From CAYTTA01 sp964440655 (lineage in GTDB: Bacteria > Bacteroidota > Rhodothermia > Balneolales > Balneolaceae), in the NCBI GenBank assembly GCA_964440655.1, contig CAYTTA010000060.1:1-13325 (forward strand): a stretch of 13,325 nt of DNA. Direction: 5' to 3'. A program made the translations under genes and the position numbers. Position 1 is the stretch's first letter, and each line of letters begins with the position of its first letter. Positions 1 through 6,625 of the stretch are shown one piece after another. The notes under the pieces were generated by a model. That model searched no databases. It was not told the origin of the DNA and saw only the letters and a list, made by a program, of their open reading frames with translations.

Positions 1-383
1 ACAATATGAATGTTCATCTCTTCCCCGGGGAAATGGACCCTTGCGGGAGCGGATGCTCCAAAGGGCAGCAGCTTTTTATGTAGTTCATAGTGCCAGTGTG
101 TGGCGGCTGTCCAGGGGGGAAGCGAGACCGTGTAGATTTTCCGCATCATCAGGGTGTCGACCCGAACACTTTGTGTGCGGATCCGTTCGCCAGGAATCCG
201 GAACTCCTCGAAGGTCTCTTCAATCAGCCGGTCCAGCTCCTCCGAATGGAGGGGTGTCCGGATTACCGGTGCAGGCAGTGTAAGCAGCAGGATCAGTGCC
301 GCTATGCAGGAGACCAGCAGCAGTCCGGCAATCAGTCGCCTGGAGTTTCGATTGTGGCCGCCGACCGGCCCGGAATTGTGCAT
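1..383 (-). CDS. Partial membrane-anchored protein of unknown function (5' end only)
   Basis: An open frame starts at ATG 383 and stays open for 127 codons to the left edge with no stop, so only the N-terminal part is visible. A TGA lies directly upstream in frame, so translation cannot begin earlier. The protein begins with a short polar, Arg/Asn-rich stretch (residues 1-16), then one hydrophobic segment (about 18-40, LIAGLLLVSC...ILLLTLPAPV). This reads as a signal anchor or transmembrane helix with the rest outside the cytoplasm. Residues 45-66 are acidic and probably helical. Residues 72-127 have alternating hydrophobics typical of beta strands (VRVDTLMM, YTVSLPP, ARVHFPG, MNIHI). It is divergent from the GNAT-fold gene, with 115 bp between the two starts. 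I do not recognise the family. The outline faintly recalls the extracytoplasmic region before divergent polysaccharide deacetylase (YibQ-like) domains, but that is a guess. That it is a gene is fairly certain; its function is not. Confidence 0.7.
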   Translation of the reverse strand, partial: MHNSGPVGGHNRNSRRLIAGLLLVSCIAALILLLTLPAPVIRTPLHSEELDRLIEETFEEFRIPGERIRTQSVRVDTLMMRKIYTVSLPPWTAATHWHYELHKKLLPFGASAPARVHFPGEEMNIHI

Positions 384-420
384 TCAGTGCTTTCGGCTTA
401 TTTTCGTTCGGCCTGGGAAA

Positions 421-472
421 ATGGCCCGTACAAATGGCCCGTACAAATGGCATGTACAAATAGCCCGTACAA
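421..472. repeat. 13-bp tandem repeat, four copies, in a divergent promoter region
   Basis: The unit ATGGCCCGTACAA is present at 421-433 and 434-446 exactly, at 447-459 with two changes (ATGGCATGTACAA) and at 460-472 with one change (ATAGCCCGTACAA). A decayed fifth copy may follow at 473-482. The array fills the centre of the gap between the divergent starts at 383 and 499. Each copy carries TTTGTAC or GTACAA, so it could be a set of operator half-sites, but the array could equally be neutral slippage. Confidence 0.9.
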
Positions 473-498
473 ACGGCGACAAGATAAGACGGAAATAG

Positions 499-1641
499 AT
501 GGCATTTGCAATTCGAAAAATTACGACCTCCTCCCAGGTGAATCAGTTCCATGAACTTCCGCAAAGGATCTACAGGGACTCTCCAAACTGGATACCGCCT
601 TTCCGTTTTGATATCGAGAAGATATTTGATCGCCGCAAGAATCCCTTCTTCACACATGGGGAGTGCGAGAGGTTTCTCGTGATGAAGGATGGGGAGACGG
701 TCGGACGGTTCGCACTGATGGTAAACCATGAAAAGGACTCACTGTTTGAGCCGAAGACGGGCGGGATGGGGTTTATCGAGATGGTGAACGATCAGGCGGT
801 GGCCGATGCCATTATCGACTATGCGCGCTACTGGCATCAGAAGAGGGGAAACGGGGCGTTCCGGGGACCGATCAATTTCGGGGAGAATGACAACTATTGG
901 GGCCTTCTGGTTGAGAACTTCGACGAGCCCCCCATTTACGGAATGTTCTATCATCCGCCCTGGTACAAGGAGCTGCTCGAGAAGACGGGTGCGGAGAAGC
1001 TCGATGATCACCGGAGTTTCAAACGGTTTTTTGATGAACCTCTTCCCGAGAGGCTGCTCAGGATCACCGACAGGATCGAGAGTCGCCCGGGAGTGGAGGT
1101 GCGGCCGGTGGATCTGAAGAATCTCTACCGGGATGCTGAATATATCCGGGAGATCTACAACGAAGCATGGAGCAATCAGGAGATAACCGAAAGGGAGCAG
1201 GAGTTCAGCGAACTGACCCGGGAGACGGTCTATGCGATGGTGGATCAGCTCAAGCGGGTGATGATCCCGGAGAGTGTGCTGATCTCCTTTGTGGACGGGG
1301 ATCCGGCATCGTTTATCGTCAGTGTTCCTGATCTGAACGAGATCTCGGCACAAACCGGCGGGAAGCTGAGCTGGTGGCACATACCCCGGCTGCTCCGGCT
1401 CCGGAAGACAACGACACGTCTTCGGGTTCTTGTATTCGGGACCAAGCCGAAATACCGGCGCCTGGGCCTTGAGGCTCTCACCTTTGTGCGCGGGATCCAG
1501 AAGACCTACAAAGCGGTGCCCACTCTGAAGTATCTTGAAGGGGCGTGGATCAGTGAGAAGAACTGGCTGATGCAGCGGAGTGTTGAGGCGCTGGGCTGTG
1601 TGCATCACAAGACCCATCGCACCTATCGCTGGCTTTGCTGA
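499..1641 (+). CDS. GNAT-fold N-acyltransferase-like protein (YghO-like)
   Basis: This 380-aa cytoplasmic protein has the layout of the long YghO-like branch of the GNAT superfamily, which is widespread in Bacteroidota. The N-terminal half carries the block around residues 113-170 (RGPINFGENDNYWGLL, GMFYHPPWYKELLEKTGAEKLDD). The C-terminal half has the acyl-CoA binding strand-loop-helix at about 308-330, with the GNAT-like pattern LVFGTKPKYRRLGLEALTF, where the YRRLGL turn would hold the pyrophosphate of CoA. The start at 499 is fixed because a TAG stop lies immediately upstream in frame; no strong ribosome-binding site is visible. The stop is only 8 bp from the stop of the convergent coaBC gene. 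Members of this group are often annotated only as 'N-acetyltransferase'. From memory, the bacterial ceramide synthase of Caulobacter is a GNAT protein related to this group, so an acyl-transfer role in lipid synthesis is possible but unproven. Confidence 0.75.
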   Translation: MAFAIRKITTSSQVNQFHELPQRIYRDSPNWIPPFRFDIEKIFDRRKNPFFTHGECERFLVMKDGETVGRFALMVNHEKDSLFEPKTGGMGFIEMVNDQAVADAIIDYARYWHQKRGNGAFRGPINFGENDNYWGLLVENFDEPPIYGMFYHPPWYKELLEKTGAEKLDDHRSFKRFFDEPLPERLLRITDRIESRPGVEVRPVDLKNLYRDAEYIREIYNEAWSNQEITEREQEFSELTRETVYAMVDQLKRVMIPESVLISFVDGDPASFIVSVPDLNEISAQTGGKLSWWHIPRLLRLRKTTTRLRVLVFGTKPKYRRLGLEALTFVRGIQKTYKAVPTLKYLEGAWISEKNWLMQRSVEALGCVHHKTHRTYRWLC

Positions 1642-1649
1642 GCAGAAGA

Positions 1650-2939
1650 TCAGGTGGCAAAAATCCGTCGGAGAATCTGCCGTGCGACTTCCGATTTGGA
1701 GCCGGAATACTCCTCCCGGACAGGCTCATTCAGGGCGTTGCCGAGCAGAAGGATCCGGTTCTCATCCCCCTCAAAGCCCGATCCGGCGCCACCCAGCTGA
1801 TTGGCGCAGATCCAGTCGAGGTTTTTCTCCCTGAGCTTTTTCTCGGCATTCTCCTCCAGCTCCTCGGTCTCCATGGCAAATCCGATCAGAAGCTGCCCCT
1901 CCCTTTTCTGCCCGCCCAGCCAGGCCAGACCGTCCGGGGTGGGTTGCAGGTCAAGCGACAGGGTCTGATCGCTCTTCTTGATTTTGTGGGTGACCCTGTC
2001 CGCCGGCTTGTAGTCGGAAACCGCCGCGGCGGCGATCACCACATCGGCATCCCGGTGCTGACGGATCAGTCCAAAAAGATCGTCGGCCGACCGGAATGAT
2101 TTTCTCTCCACTCCATGGGGGAGAGGGATGGAGAGAGGGCCGTGCAACAGGATTACGCGGCCACCCAGGTCCCTGGCAGCTTCCGCCATGGCCACCCCCA
2201 TCTTGCCGCTGCTGGGATTGGAGATGAATCTGACCGGGTCGAGATGCTCCCGTGTGGGGCCGGCGGTGACCAGAACGGTTTTACCACGAAGCGGCAGGTC
2301 AGGTATCGATTCCGGCCGATTCTGCTGCAGGTCCTGGTCGGATTCGGAATGGCCTGAACGGCCATTGTGATCCGTTTCGGATTCAATTGAGTGGAGAATG
2401 CGCCCGGCCGCTTCCAGAATCTTCTCTTCGGAAGGAAGCCGCCCGGTATCGTTCAATCCGCTGGCCAGAAAGCCGGTCTCCGGCTCGAGAACATGAAAAC
2501 CGTACTCTACCGCCAGACGGAGGTTTCGCCTTACGGCAGGGTGGCGGATCATCTCTCCGTCCATGGTGGGACAGAGAAGCAGGGGGCCGCGAAGGGCAAG
2601 GGCAATCGAGGTGAGAAGGTTGTCCGCCTGGCCGTGTACGATTTTGGAGAGGGTGTTGGCCGTGCAGGGGGCAATGACGTAGAGGTCGGCCCACTCGGCC
2701 CAGTGGATGTGGCGGGTCCAGGAGTCGCCCGGTTCTCCATCTTGAAAAAGTTCGATACCCACCTCTTCACGGGAGAGGACGGCGAATGTTTCAACGCCGA
2801 TGAAGCGGGTGGCCGACGGGGTCATGGTGACTCGGACCCGGGCACCCGCCTTCTGAAAGGCTCTTAGCAGGCCCGCCGATTTGTAGGCGGCGATCCCGCC
2901 GGTAACGCCCAGCAAAATGCGTTTGCCGGACAGATCCAT
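1650..2939 (-). CDS. coaBC: Bifunctional phosphopantothenoylcysteine decarboxylase / phosphopantothenate-cysteine ligase
   Basis: CoaBC (Dfp) carries out two steps of coenzyme A synthesis: ligation of cysteine to 4'-phosphopantothenate, then FMN-dependent decarboxylation to 4'-phosphopantetheine. The CoaC domain (residues 5-180) has the flavin motif GVTGGIAAYK (11-20), the histidine segment RHIHWAEWADLYVIAPCTANT (catalytic His at 77 or 79) and PTMDGEMIRHP (124-134, the equivalent of PAMN). The CoaB domain (219-429) has VTAGPTREHLDPVRFISNPSSGKMG, IAAAAVSDYKP, the KIKK lysines and the IGFAMETEE...CAN block. The length (429 aa) is normal. ATG 2939 follows the rpoZ stop directly (TAAATG), with AGGA seven bases upstream, so the two are translationally coupled. 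Two oddities: the active-site Cys of E. coli Dfp (Cys158) is Ser160 here (FLASGLNDTGRL), and the inter-domain linker (184-216) is polar, low in complexity and contains a perfect palindrome in its DNA. Confidence 0.97.
   Translation of the reverse strand: MDLSGKRILLGVTGGIAAYKSAGLLRAFQKAGARVRVTMTPSATRFIGVETFAVLSREEVGIELFQDGEPGDSWTRHIHWAEWADLYVIAPCTANTLSKIVHGQADNLLTSIALALRGPLLLCPTMDGEMIRHPAVRRNLRLAVEYGFHVLEPETGFLASGLNDTGRLPSEEKILEAAGRILHSIESETDHNGRSGHSESDQDLQQNRPESIPDLPLRGKTVLVTAGPTREHLDPVRFISNPSSGKMGVAMAEAARDLGGRVILLHGPLSIPLPHGVERKSFRSADDLFGLIRQHRDADVVIAAAAVSDYKPADRVTHKIKKSDQTLSLDLQPTPDGLAWLGGQKREGQLLIGFAMETEELEENAEKKLREKNLDWICANQLGGAGSGFEGDENRILLLGNALNEPVREEYSGSKSEVARQILRRIFAT
2348..2366. repeat. 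Perfect inverted repeat inside the coaBC linker
   Basis: AATGGCC (2348-2354) and GGCCATT (2360-2366) pair perfectly around the 5-nt loop TGAAC. The palindrome lies in the part of coaBC that encodes the disordered linker (around residues 192-198, NGRSGHS), the one place in the protein where a small palindromic insertion would be tolerated. Confidence 0.7.
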
Positions 2940-3233
2940 TTATACGTCCTGATCCGGGTAACGGAAGTAGATCTTCTCCTCGAGCATCTCATCGACAGCA
3001 CGCTGGGTGGCGTGGGGGAGCTGCTCGTAGGTTTTGGAGATGCGCTCCTGCTCTTCGTTGAAGGTAAACTCGTCCTCTTCCTCGAACCCTTCGAAATACT
3101 TCAGTTTCTCGTCGAGCTCAAGCTTCTCCTGGGCTGCGATCTGCCGGGCGCGCTTCGACATGACCACAATCATCTCATATTTGTTGTTGTTCTCGGCGCC
3201 CAGTTTTTCAATATCGAGTGTCTGTACCGGCAT
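2940..3233 (-). CDS. rpoZ: DNA-directed RNA polymerase omega subunit (RpoZ/RPB6-like)
   Basis: This 97-aa protein is the small subunit that wraps the beta' C-terminal tail and helps assemble RNA polymerase. The diagnostic block is near the N-terminus: KLGAENNNKYEMIVVMSKRARQIA (about 10-33), the conserved 'NKYE-hydrophobic-SKRARQI' helix shared by bacterial omega and archaeal/eukaryotic RPB6. The rest is strongly acidic (FEGFEEEDEFTFNEEQE, about 48-64) and ends in a helix with AVDEMLEEKIYFR, as in other Bacteroidota omegas, which are longer than many. It sits between gmk and coaBC, and its stop touches the coaBC start, so the two form one transcriptional unit. A sigma70-like promoter candidate lies 64-92 bp upstream of its start. 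The start at ATG 3233 gives the expected N-terminus. Confidence 0.93.
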   Translation of the reverse strand: MPVQTLDIEKLGAENNNKYEMIVVMSKRARQIAAQEKLELDEKLKYFEGFEEEDEFTFNEEQERISKTYEQLPHATQRAVDEMLEEKIYFRYPDQDV

Positions 3234-3269
3234 GGTTCGGAATCAGGTTGTGCTGAAATGGGTTTGAAA

Positions 3270-3285
3270 CGTCCTGAGAGGGACG
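3270..3285. other. Hairpin in the 5' leader of rpoZ
   Basis: CGTCC (3270-3274) and GGACG (3281-3285) form a perfect 5-bp stem with the 6-nt loop TGAGAG, extendable by two A-T pairs across one mismatch. It lies 37-52 nt upstream of the rpoZ start and downstream of the promoter candidate, so it would be in the 5' leader of the rpoZ-coaBC transcript. There is no U-run after it, so it is not a standard terminator for gmk. Confidence 0.45.
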
Positions 3286-3296
3286 CTTAACAGTGA

Positions 3297-3325
3297 AAAA
3301 TAGCTATTTCCGGCAGAAATTTCAA
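3297..3325 (-). promoter_or_regulatory. Candidate promoter of rpoZ-coaBC
   Basis: On the minus strand TTGAAA (3325-3320) is followed, after exactly 17 bp, by TATTTT (3302-3297). This is a good sigma70-like pair. It also fits the Bacteroidota consensus (TTG, then TAnnTTTG about 19-20 bp on), reading TTG and TATTTTTC with only the last base off. It lies in the 284-bp gap between gmk and rpoZ, the largest break within the minus-strand cluster, where an internal promoter is expected. The rest of that gap (3326-3517) holds only degenerate ATCAGCGATT-like repeats (near 3437 and 3496) and no gene that I can support. Confidence 0.45.
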
Positions 3326-3517
3326 CGTCGGTTGTGGGTGCTTGCGGGCAGGCCGCACCGGACAGTGGATGTCGCATCGATCAGCGGTAGCAACACCGGT
3401 AAGCGGATTCCGCACCGTTATGCGGACAAGTCGTTTCAATCAGCGATTCCCATTCGTTCAGAAGTTGCCGGCCCGTTCAGCGAACAAACCGTCTCCATCA
3501 GCGATTGCCGTTCTGTT

Positions 3518-4222
3518 TTAACGAACAGATCGTCCTTCAAAGAAGCGTGAGACGGCATTGCGAATCTGCCGGTAGGCGGTCTCCAGGTCGTCGTTGATCA
3601 CCGACAGATCGAAATCATCCGCACGCGCCAGCTCCTGTCCTGCCCGTTCGAGCCGGAGTTTCAGGCTCTCTCCCGACTCGCCACGCAATTCAAGCCGTCG
3701 GCGAAGTTCCTCCAGCGAGGGAGGTTTGATGAAGATGCCGAGTGCCCGGTCCCGGTACATATTCTTGACATTGGAGGCTCCCAGGATTTCAAGATCCATC
3801 AGAATGTTGAATCCCTCCCCGAGCCACTTGTCAACATCCTCGCGGAGAGTCCCGTAGCGGCGGCCGCCGTAGAATTCCTCCCACTCAAGAAACTCCCCCA
3901 GATCGATCTTCTCCTGAAACTCCTGCGGGCTCAGAAAGTGGTAGTCGCGTCCGTGAACCTCACCGGCCCGGGGCGGGCGAGTGGTGGCCGAAACAGAGAA
4001 GCGCAGATCGGGAAAGTCGCTGAGAAGCCGCTGCGCCATGGTCGATTTGCCGGCGCCGCTCGGGGCGACCAGCAGAAGGATTTTTCCCGGTTTGTCCGAT
4101 TTTTCAGTGCGGGCCGGGCTGGCCGGGCTGGCCGGGTTGGCCGGGTTTCCGGAGTTGACCGGATTTCCCGGATTTTCCGATTCTTTGTTGTCCAACTCCT
4201 TCGCTTTTCTGATATCACTCAA
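3518..4222 (-). CDS. gmk: Guanylate kinase with a repeat-encoded N-terminal extension
   Basis: Gmk phosphorylates GMP to GDP with ATP, a key step in GTP and ppGpp supply. The core is complete: P-loop LLLVAPSGAGKST, the GMP-binding SVSATTRPPRAGEVHGRDYHF, EFLEWEEFYGGRRYGTL, ILMDLEILGASNVK and the arginine-bearing lid RRRLELRG. The core alone is about 190 aa, the usual full length. Upstream of it the frame has no ATG. The possible starts are TTG 4312 (which would overlap yicC by 98 bp), GTG 4261, TTG 4222 and TTG 4195. I chose TTG 4222 because it overlaps the yicC stop by only 8 bases, the usual coupling geometry; this gives 234 aa. With any of these starts, the N-terminus includes seven tripeptides of N/S-P-A/G/V encoded by a 9-bp repeat. 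The function is certain; the start is not. Confidence 0.93.
   Translation of the reverse strand: MSDIRKAKELDNKESENPGNPVNSGNPANPASPASPARTEKSDKPGKILLLVAPSGAGKSTMAQRLLSDFPDLRFSVSATTRPPRAGEVHGRDYHFLSPQEFQEKIDLGEFLEWEEFYGGRRYGTLREDVDKWLGEGFNILMDLEILGASNVKNMYRDRALGIFIKPPSLEELRRRLELRGESGESLKLRLERAGQELARADDFDLSVINDDLETAYRQIRNAVSRFFEGRSVR
4112..4174. repeat. 9-bp tandem repeat within the gmk N-terminal coding region
   Basis: About seven head-to-tail 9-bp units run across this stretch. On the plus strand they read GCCGGGCTG (4113-4121), GCCGGGCTG, GCCGGGTTG, GCCGGGTTT, then increasingly diverged CCGGA-type units. On the coding (minus) strand they encode the tripeptides NPG, NPV, NSG, NPA, NPA, SPA, SPA. 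The gradient from diverged to identical copies suggests growth by slippage at one end. Because 9 is a multiple of 3, changes in copy number would not break the reading frame. Confidence 0.85.
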
Positions 4223-5096
4223 TGTTTTGAACCTGTTCCCGAATCTGTTCCAGTTTCTCACGGGCGAAGACCACCCGGTGGGAGATGGCGGAGTCGCTTG
4301 ACTTGGAGCCAATGGTGTTGAGCTCCCGGTTGATCTCCTGGCAGAGGAAGTTGAGACGGCGCCCGACGCTGTCGCCGCTCTCCAGTGCTTCGATAAAGAA
4401 TTTAACGTGAGACTTGAGCCGGGTCACCTCTTCCTGGATATCCATCTTGTCGACCAGGATCACCACCTCCTGTTCAAGCCGGTCGGGATCGACCTGGTCA
4501 TCCTGAAGGAGGATGGAGAGCCTTTCACGGAGACGGTCGCGAGCTTCTGCTATACGGGGTGCCGACCGGCTTACAATCTCATCAAGAATCGTATCGATCC
4601 CGGATATCTGCCTGTCGAGCTCTTTTTTCAGCTGGGATCCCTCTTTTTTCCGCATCCGATCAACCATTTCAACAGCCTGCCGGGTTGCCTGGAGCGTCAG
4701 ATTCCAGACCTTCTCGATCGTATCGGCGCTCTCCGGCTTCCGGATGAAGATCTCCTCGAACTGCAGCAGATCTTTCAGCCGGACCGGTGACTCGATCCCG
4801 GCGGTCCACCTAAGATCGGCTAGCATCCGGCTGTAGCTTTTCACCATCTCCGGGCTGAAGGTAACGTCAGGCTCGGCGGTTTCGTCCTTGTCCATGTTGA
4901 CCATGCAGCTCACTTTCCCTCTCTGGATCGTGCTGTTGATCAGGTCCCGGATCTCGAGCTCCTTGTCATTGATGATCGAAGGGAGCCGGATGGAGGTGTC
5001 CAGAAACCGGCTGTTGAGTGTCTTGATCTCAACGGTGATGCGAATGCCATCGCCCGAGGCGAATCCCCGGCCAAAACCGGTCATGGATGTAATCAT
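4215..5096 (-). CDS. yicC: YicC/YloC family endoribonuclease
   Basis: This 293-aa protein is of the YicC/YloC family, whose E. coli member is an endoribonuclease linked to small-RNA turnover (RyhB). It has the family start MITSMTGFGRG at residues 1-11, the NSRFLD motif at about 28-33, and the strongly conserved C-terminal DUF1732 block SVGRRLNFLCQEINRE and NTIGSKSSD. Acidic and arginine residues in that block are the likely metal and RNA contacts. The centre (about 140-215) is rich in charged residues and probably forms long helices. The length and both ends match the family, and ATG 5096 is right by the N-terminal motif. It lies directly upstream of gmk, a pairing common across bacteria, with its stop overlapping the favoured gmk start. 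It is separated from glmM by 126 bp. Confidence 0.95.
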   Translation of the reverse strand: MITSMTGFGRGFASGDGIRITVEIKTLNSRFLDTSIRLPSIINDKELEIRDLINSTIQRGKVSCMVNMDKDETAEPDVTFSPEMVKSYSRMLADLRWTAGIESPVRLKDLLQFEEIFIRKPESADTIEKVWNLTLQATRQAVEMVDRMRKKEGSQLKKELDRQISGIDTILDEIVSRSAPRIAEARDRLRERLSILLQDDQVDPDRLEQEVVILVDKMDIQEEVTRLKSHVKFFIEALESGDSVGRRLNFLCQEINRELNTIGSKSSDSAISHRVVFAREKLEQIREQVQNIE

Positions 5097-5133
5097 ATAT
5101 GGACGGGTTGGGTTATTGAGTCAGCCCCGATCG

Positions 5134-5161
5134 TGTGTTCGGGATGATGTGTTCGGGATGA
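5134..5161. repeat. 14-bp perfect tandem duplication between glmM and yicC
   Basis: TGTGTTCGGGATGA occurs at 5134-5147 and again, identical, at 5148-5161. It lies in the 126-bp gap between the glmM stop (5223) and the yicC start (5096). No promoter or hairpin was convincing there. Confidence 0.9.
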
Positions 5162-5222
5162 TGCGGTTCCGAATGCGACCCCGATGCAGTGCGGATTGAA
5201 GCGGCTCGGGAATTTCGAATCA

Positions 5223-6572
5223 TCAGTTGCGGATTCCGGCAAGCACCTCCTCAGCCAGCGTGCGGGCCTCTTCCTCGCTTTTTGCCTCTGCATAGAGACG
5301 CACAATCGGTTCGGTGTTCGATTTCCGAAAATGGACCCATCCCTGTTCAAAATCAATCTTCACACCGTCGGTGGTATCCGGCTGGCGGGCTGCCCAGACC
5401 GTTTCCAGCCGCTCGAGCATCTGTCCGGCCTCCATTCCAAGATCATCCAGAGCGATCTTTTCCTTGATGATACGGTAATCGGGCAGCTCTGCCCGGTAGG
5501 CGGAGGCGGAGATTTTCCGTTCTGCAAGCAGCTGAAGAACCATCGCCGCTCCCACCAGGGCATCCCGGCCGTAATGCAGGTCGGGATTGATCACCCCGCC
5601 GTTGCCCTCGCCTCCGATCACCGCACCGGTCTGCTGCATTCTCTTCACCACGTTGATCTCGCCAACCGCCGATCGGTGGCAGGTCTGGCCATGCCTTGCG
5701 GCAATGTCGTCCGCCGCCCGGGAGGAGGAGAGATTGGTCACGACCGGACCGGGCCGGCGCGACAGGATGAAATCGAAGGCGGCCACCTGGGTGAGCTCCT
5801 CTCCGAAGAGCTCACCCTTTTCATCGAGCAGGGCAAGCCGGTCGGCATCGGGATCGGTTACCAGTCCCAGGTTGCATGGAGTCTCTTTCATGAACTGCCG
5901 GATCTGGCCGAGATGTTCCGGCAGGGGCTCGGGGTTATGCGGAAAGTTTCCGTCCGGTGTGCAGTTCAGCGGATGCACGCGCACGCCCAGTCTCTCCAGC
6001 AGTCGGGGCAGGGCGATCGATCCGGCACCGTTCACTGCATCAACCGCAACTGTAAAATCCGCACCGGTGATCTGCTCCGCATCGATGTAGGGGAGGGAGA
6101 GAATGGCATCGATATGGCGGTCGATCGCATCCTCCACAGTGCGGACCGATCCGAGACGATCATAGGATTTCCAGTTGAATTTTCCGCTTTTGGACAGTTC
6201 GATTACCTCTTTTCCCTGCTCTGCATCGAGGAACTCACTGCGAGAGTTGAGCATTTTGAGGGCGTTCCACTCGGCCGGATTGTGACTGGCTGTGATGATG
6301 ATGCCGCCTGCTGCCGAATGACGCAGAACCTCCATGGCGACGGTCGGGGTGGGGGCGACTCCGATCCGGATCACATCGCATCCGACGCTCTGCAGGGTGG
6401 CCGCGACGATCTCCTCGCAGACCGGTCCGCTCCGGCGGGTATCCCGGCCCAGCACGACGGCGCCTCCTCCGAGCCAGGTGCCGTAGGCAGCCGTGAAGGT
6501 GACCAGATTCTGCGGATTGAGATCGGTTCCGACAATGCCCCGGATGCCCGATACAGAGACCATCAATGCCAT
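5223..6572 (-). CDS. glmM: Phosphoglucosamine mutase (alpha-D-phosphohexomutase family)
   Basis: A 449-aa phosphohexomutase, most likely GlmM, which converts glucosamine-6-phosphate to glucosamine-1-phosphate on the way to UDP-GlcNAc for peptidoglycan and lipid A. All four family sites are present: the phosphoserine loop TASHNPAEWNALK (Ser96), the Mg-binding loop DPDADR (240-245), the sugar-binding loop GEGNGG (321-326) and the phosphate-binding loop RKSNTEP (416-422). The substrate loop GEGNGG is not the GEMSGH of classical bacterial GlmM. It resembles the version in Bacteroidota and archaea, where these proteins are still annotated as GlmM. Phosphoglucomutase or phosphomannomutase activity cannot be excluded from sequence. 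The start at ATG 6572 puts the usual VSVSGIRG near the N-terminus; Met4 is an alternative. It is 52 bp downstream of the cobalamin adenosyltransferase gene. Confidence 0.9.
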   Translation of the reverse strand: MALMVSVSGIRGIVGTDLNPQNLVTFTAAYGTWLGGGAVVLGRDTRRSGPVCEEIVAATLQSVGCDVIRIGVAPTPTVAMEVLRHSAAGGIIITASHNPAEWNALKMLNSRSEFLDAEQGKEVIELSKSGKFNWKSYDRLGSVRTVEDAIDRHIDAILSLPYIDAEQITGADFTVAVDAVNGAGSIALPRLLERLGVRVHPLNCTPDGNFPHNPEPLPEHLGQIRQFMKETPCNLGLVTDPDADRLALLDEKGELFGEELTQVAAFDFILSRRPGPVVTNLSSSRAADDIAARHGQTCHRSAVGEINVVKRMQQTGAVIGGEGNGGVINPDLHYGRDALVGAAMVLQLLAERKISASAYRAELPDYRIIKEKIALDDLGMEAGQMLERLETVWAARQPDTTDGVKIDFEQGWVHFRKSNTEPIVRLYAEAKSEEEARTLAEEVLAGIRN

Positions 6573-6598
6573 AGCGCAATACTCAAAAGGTTAATAAG

Positions 6599-6625
6599 GA
6601 TACGTGGGAGTGTGGGAGGCGTATC
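6599..6625. other. Intercistronic hairpin with an 8-bp duplication
   Basis: GATACG (6599-6604) and CGTATC (6620-6625) pair perfectly around a 15-nt loop. The loop region contains GTGGGAGT/GTGGGAGG, an 8-bp near-duplication at 6604-6619. It lies between the adenosyltransferase stop and the glmM start and touches that stop codon. There is no U-run, so it is more likely an mRNA-processing or stability element, or chance, than a terminator. Confidence 0.4.

Noticed and set aside
41..498. Plus-strand open frames across the left edge and the 13-bp array
   Set aside because: They run antisense to the better-supported minus-strand membrane protein and through the repeat array; composition is unlike a real protein (Ser/Arg/Gly/Cys-rich).
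220..729. Minus-strand open frame of 169 codons spanning the divergent region
   Set aside because: It is in a different frame from the membrane-anchor protein, crosses the repeat array and overlaps the start of the GNAT-like gene antisense.
739..1617. Minus-strand open frame (292 codons) opposite the GNAT-like gene
   Set aside because: Antisense to a well-supported family member; Pro/Leu/His/Arg-rich translation with no motif.
3293..3550. Plus-strand open frame in the gmk-rpoZ gap
   Set aside because: It overlaps the end of gmk antisense and the promoter candidate; no recognisable product.
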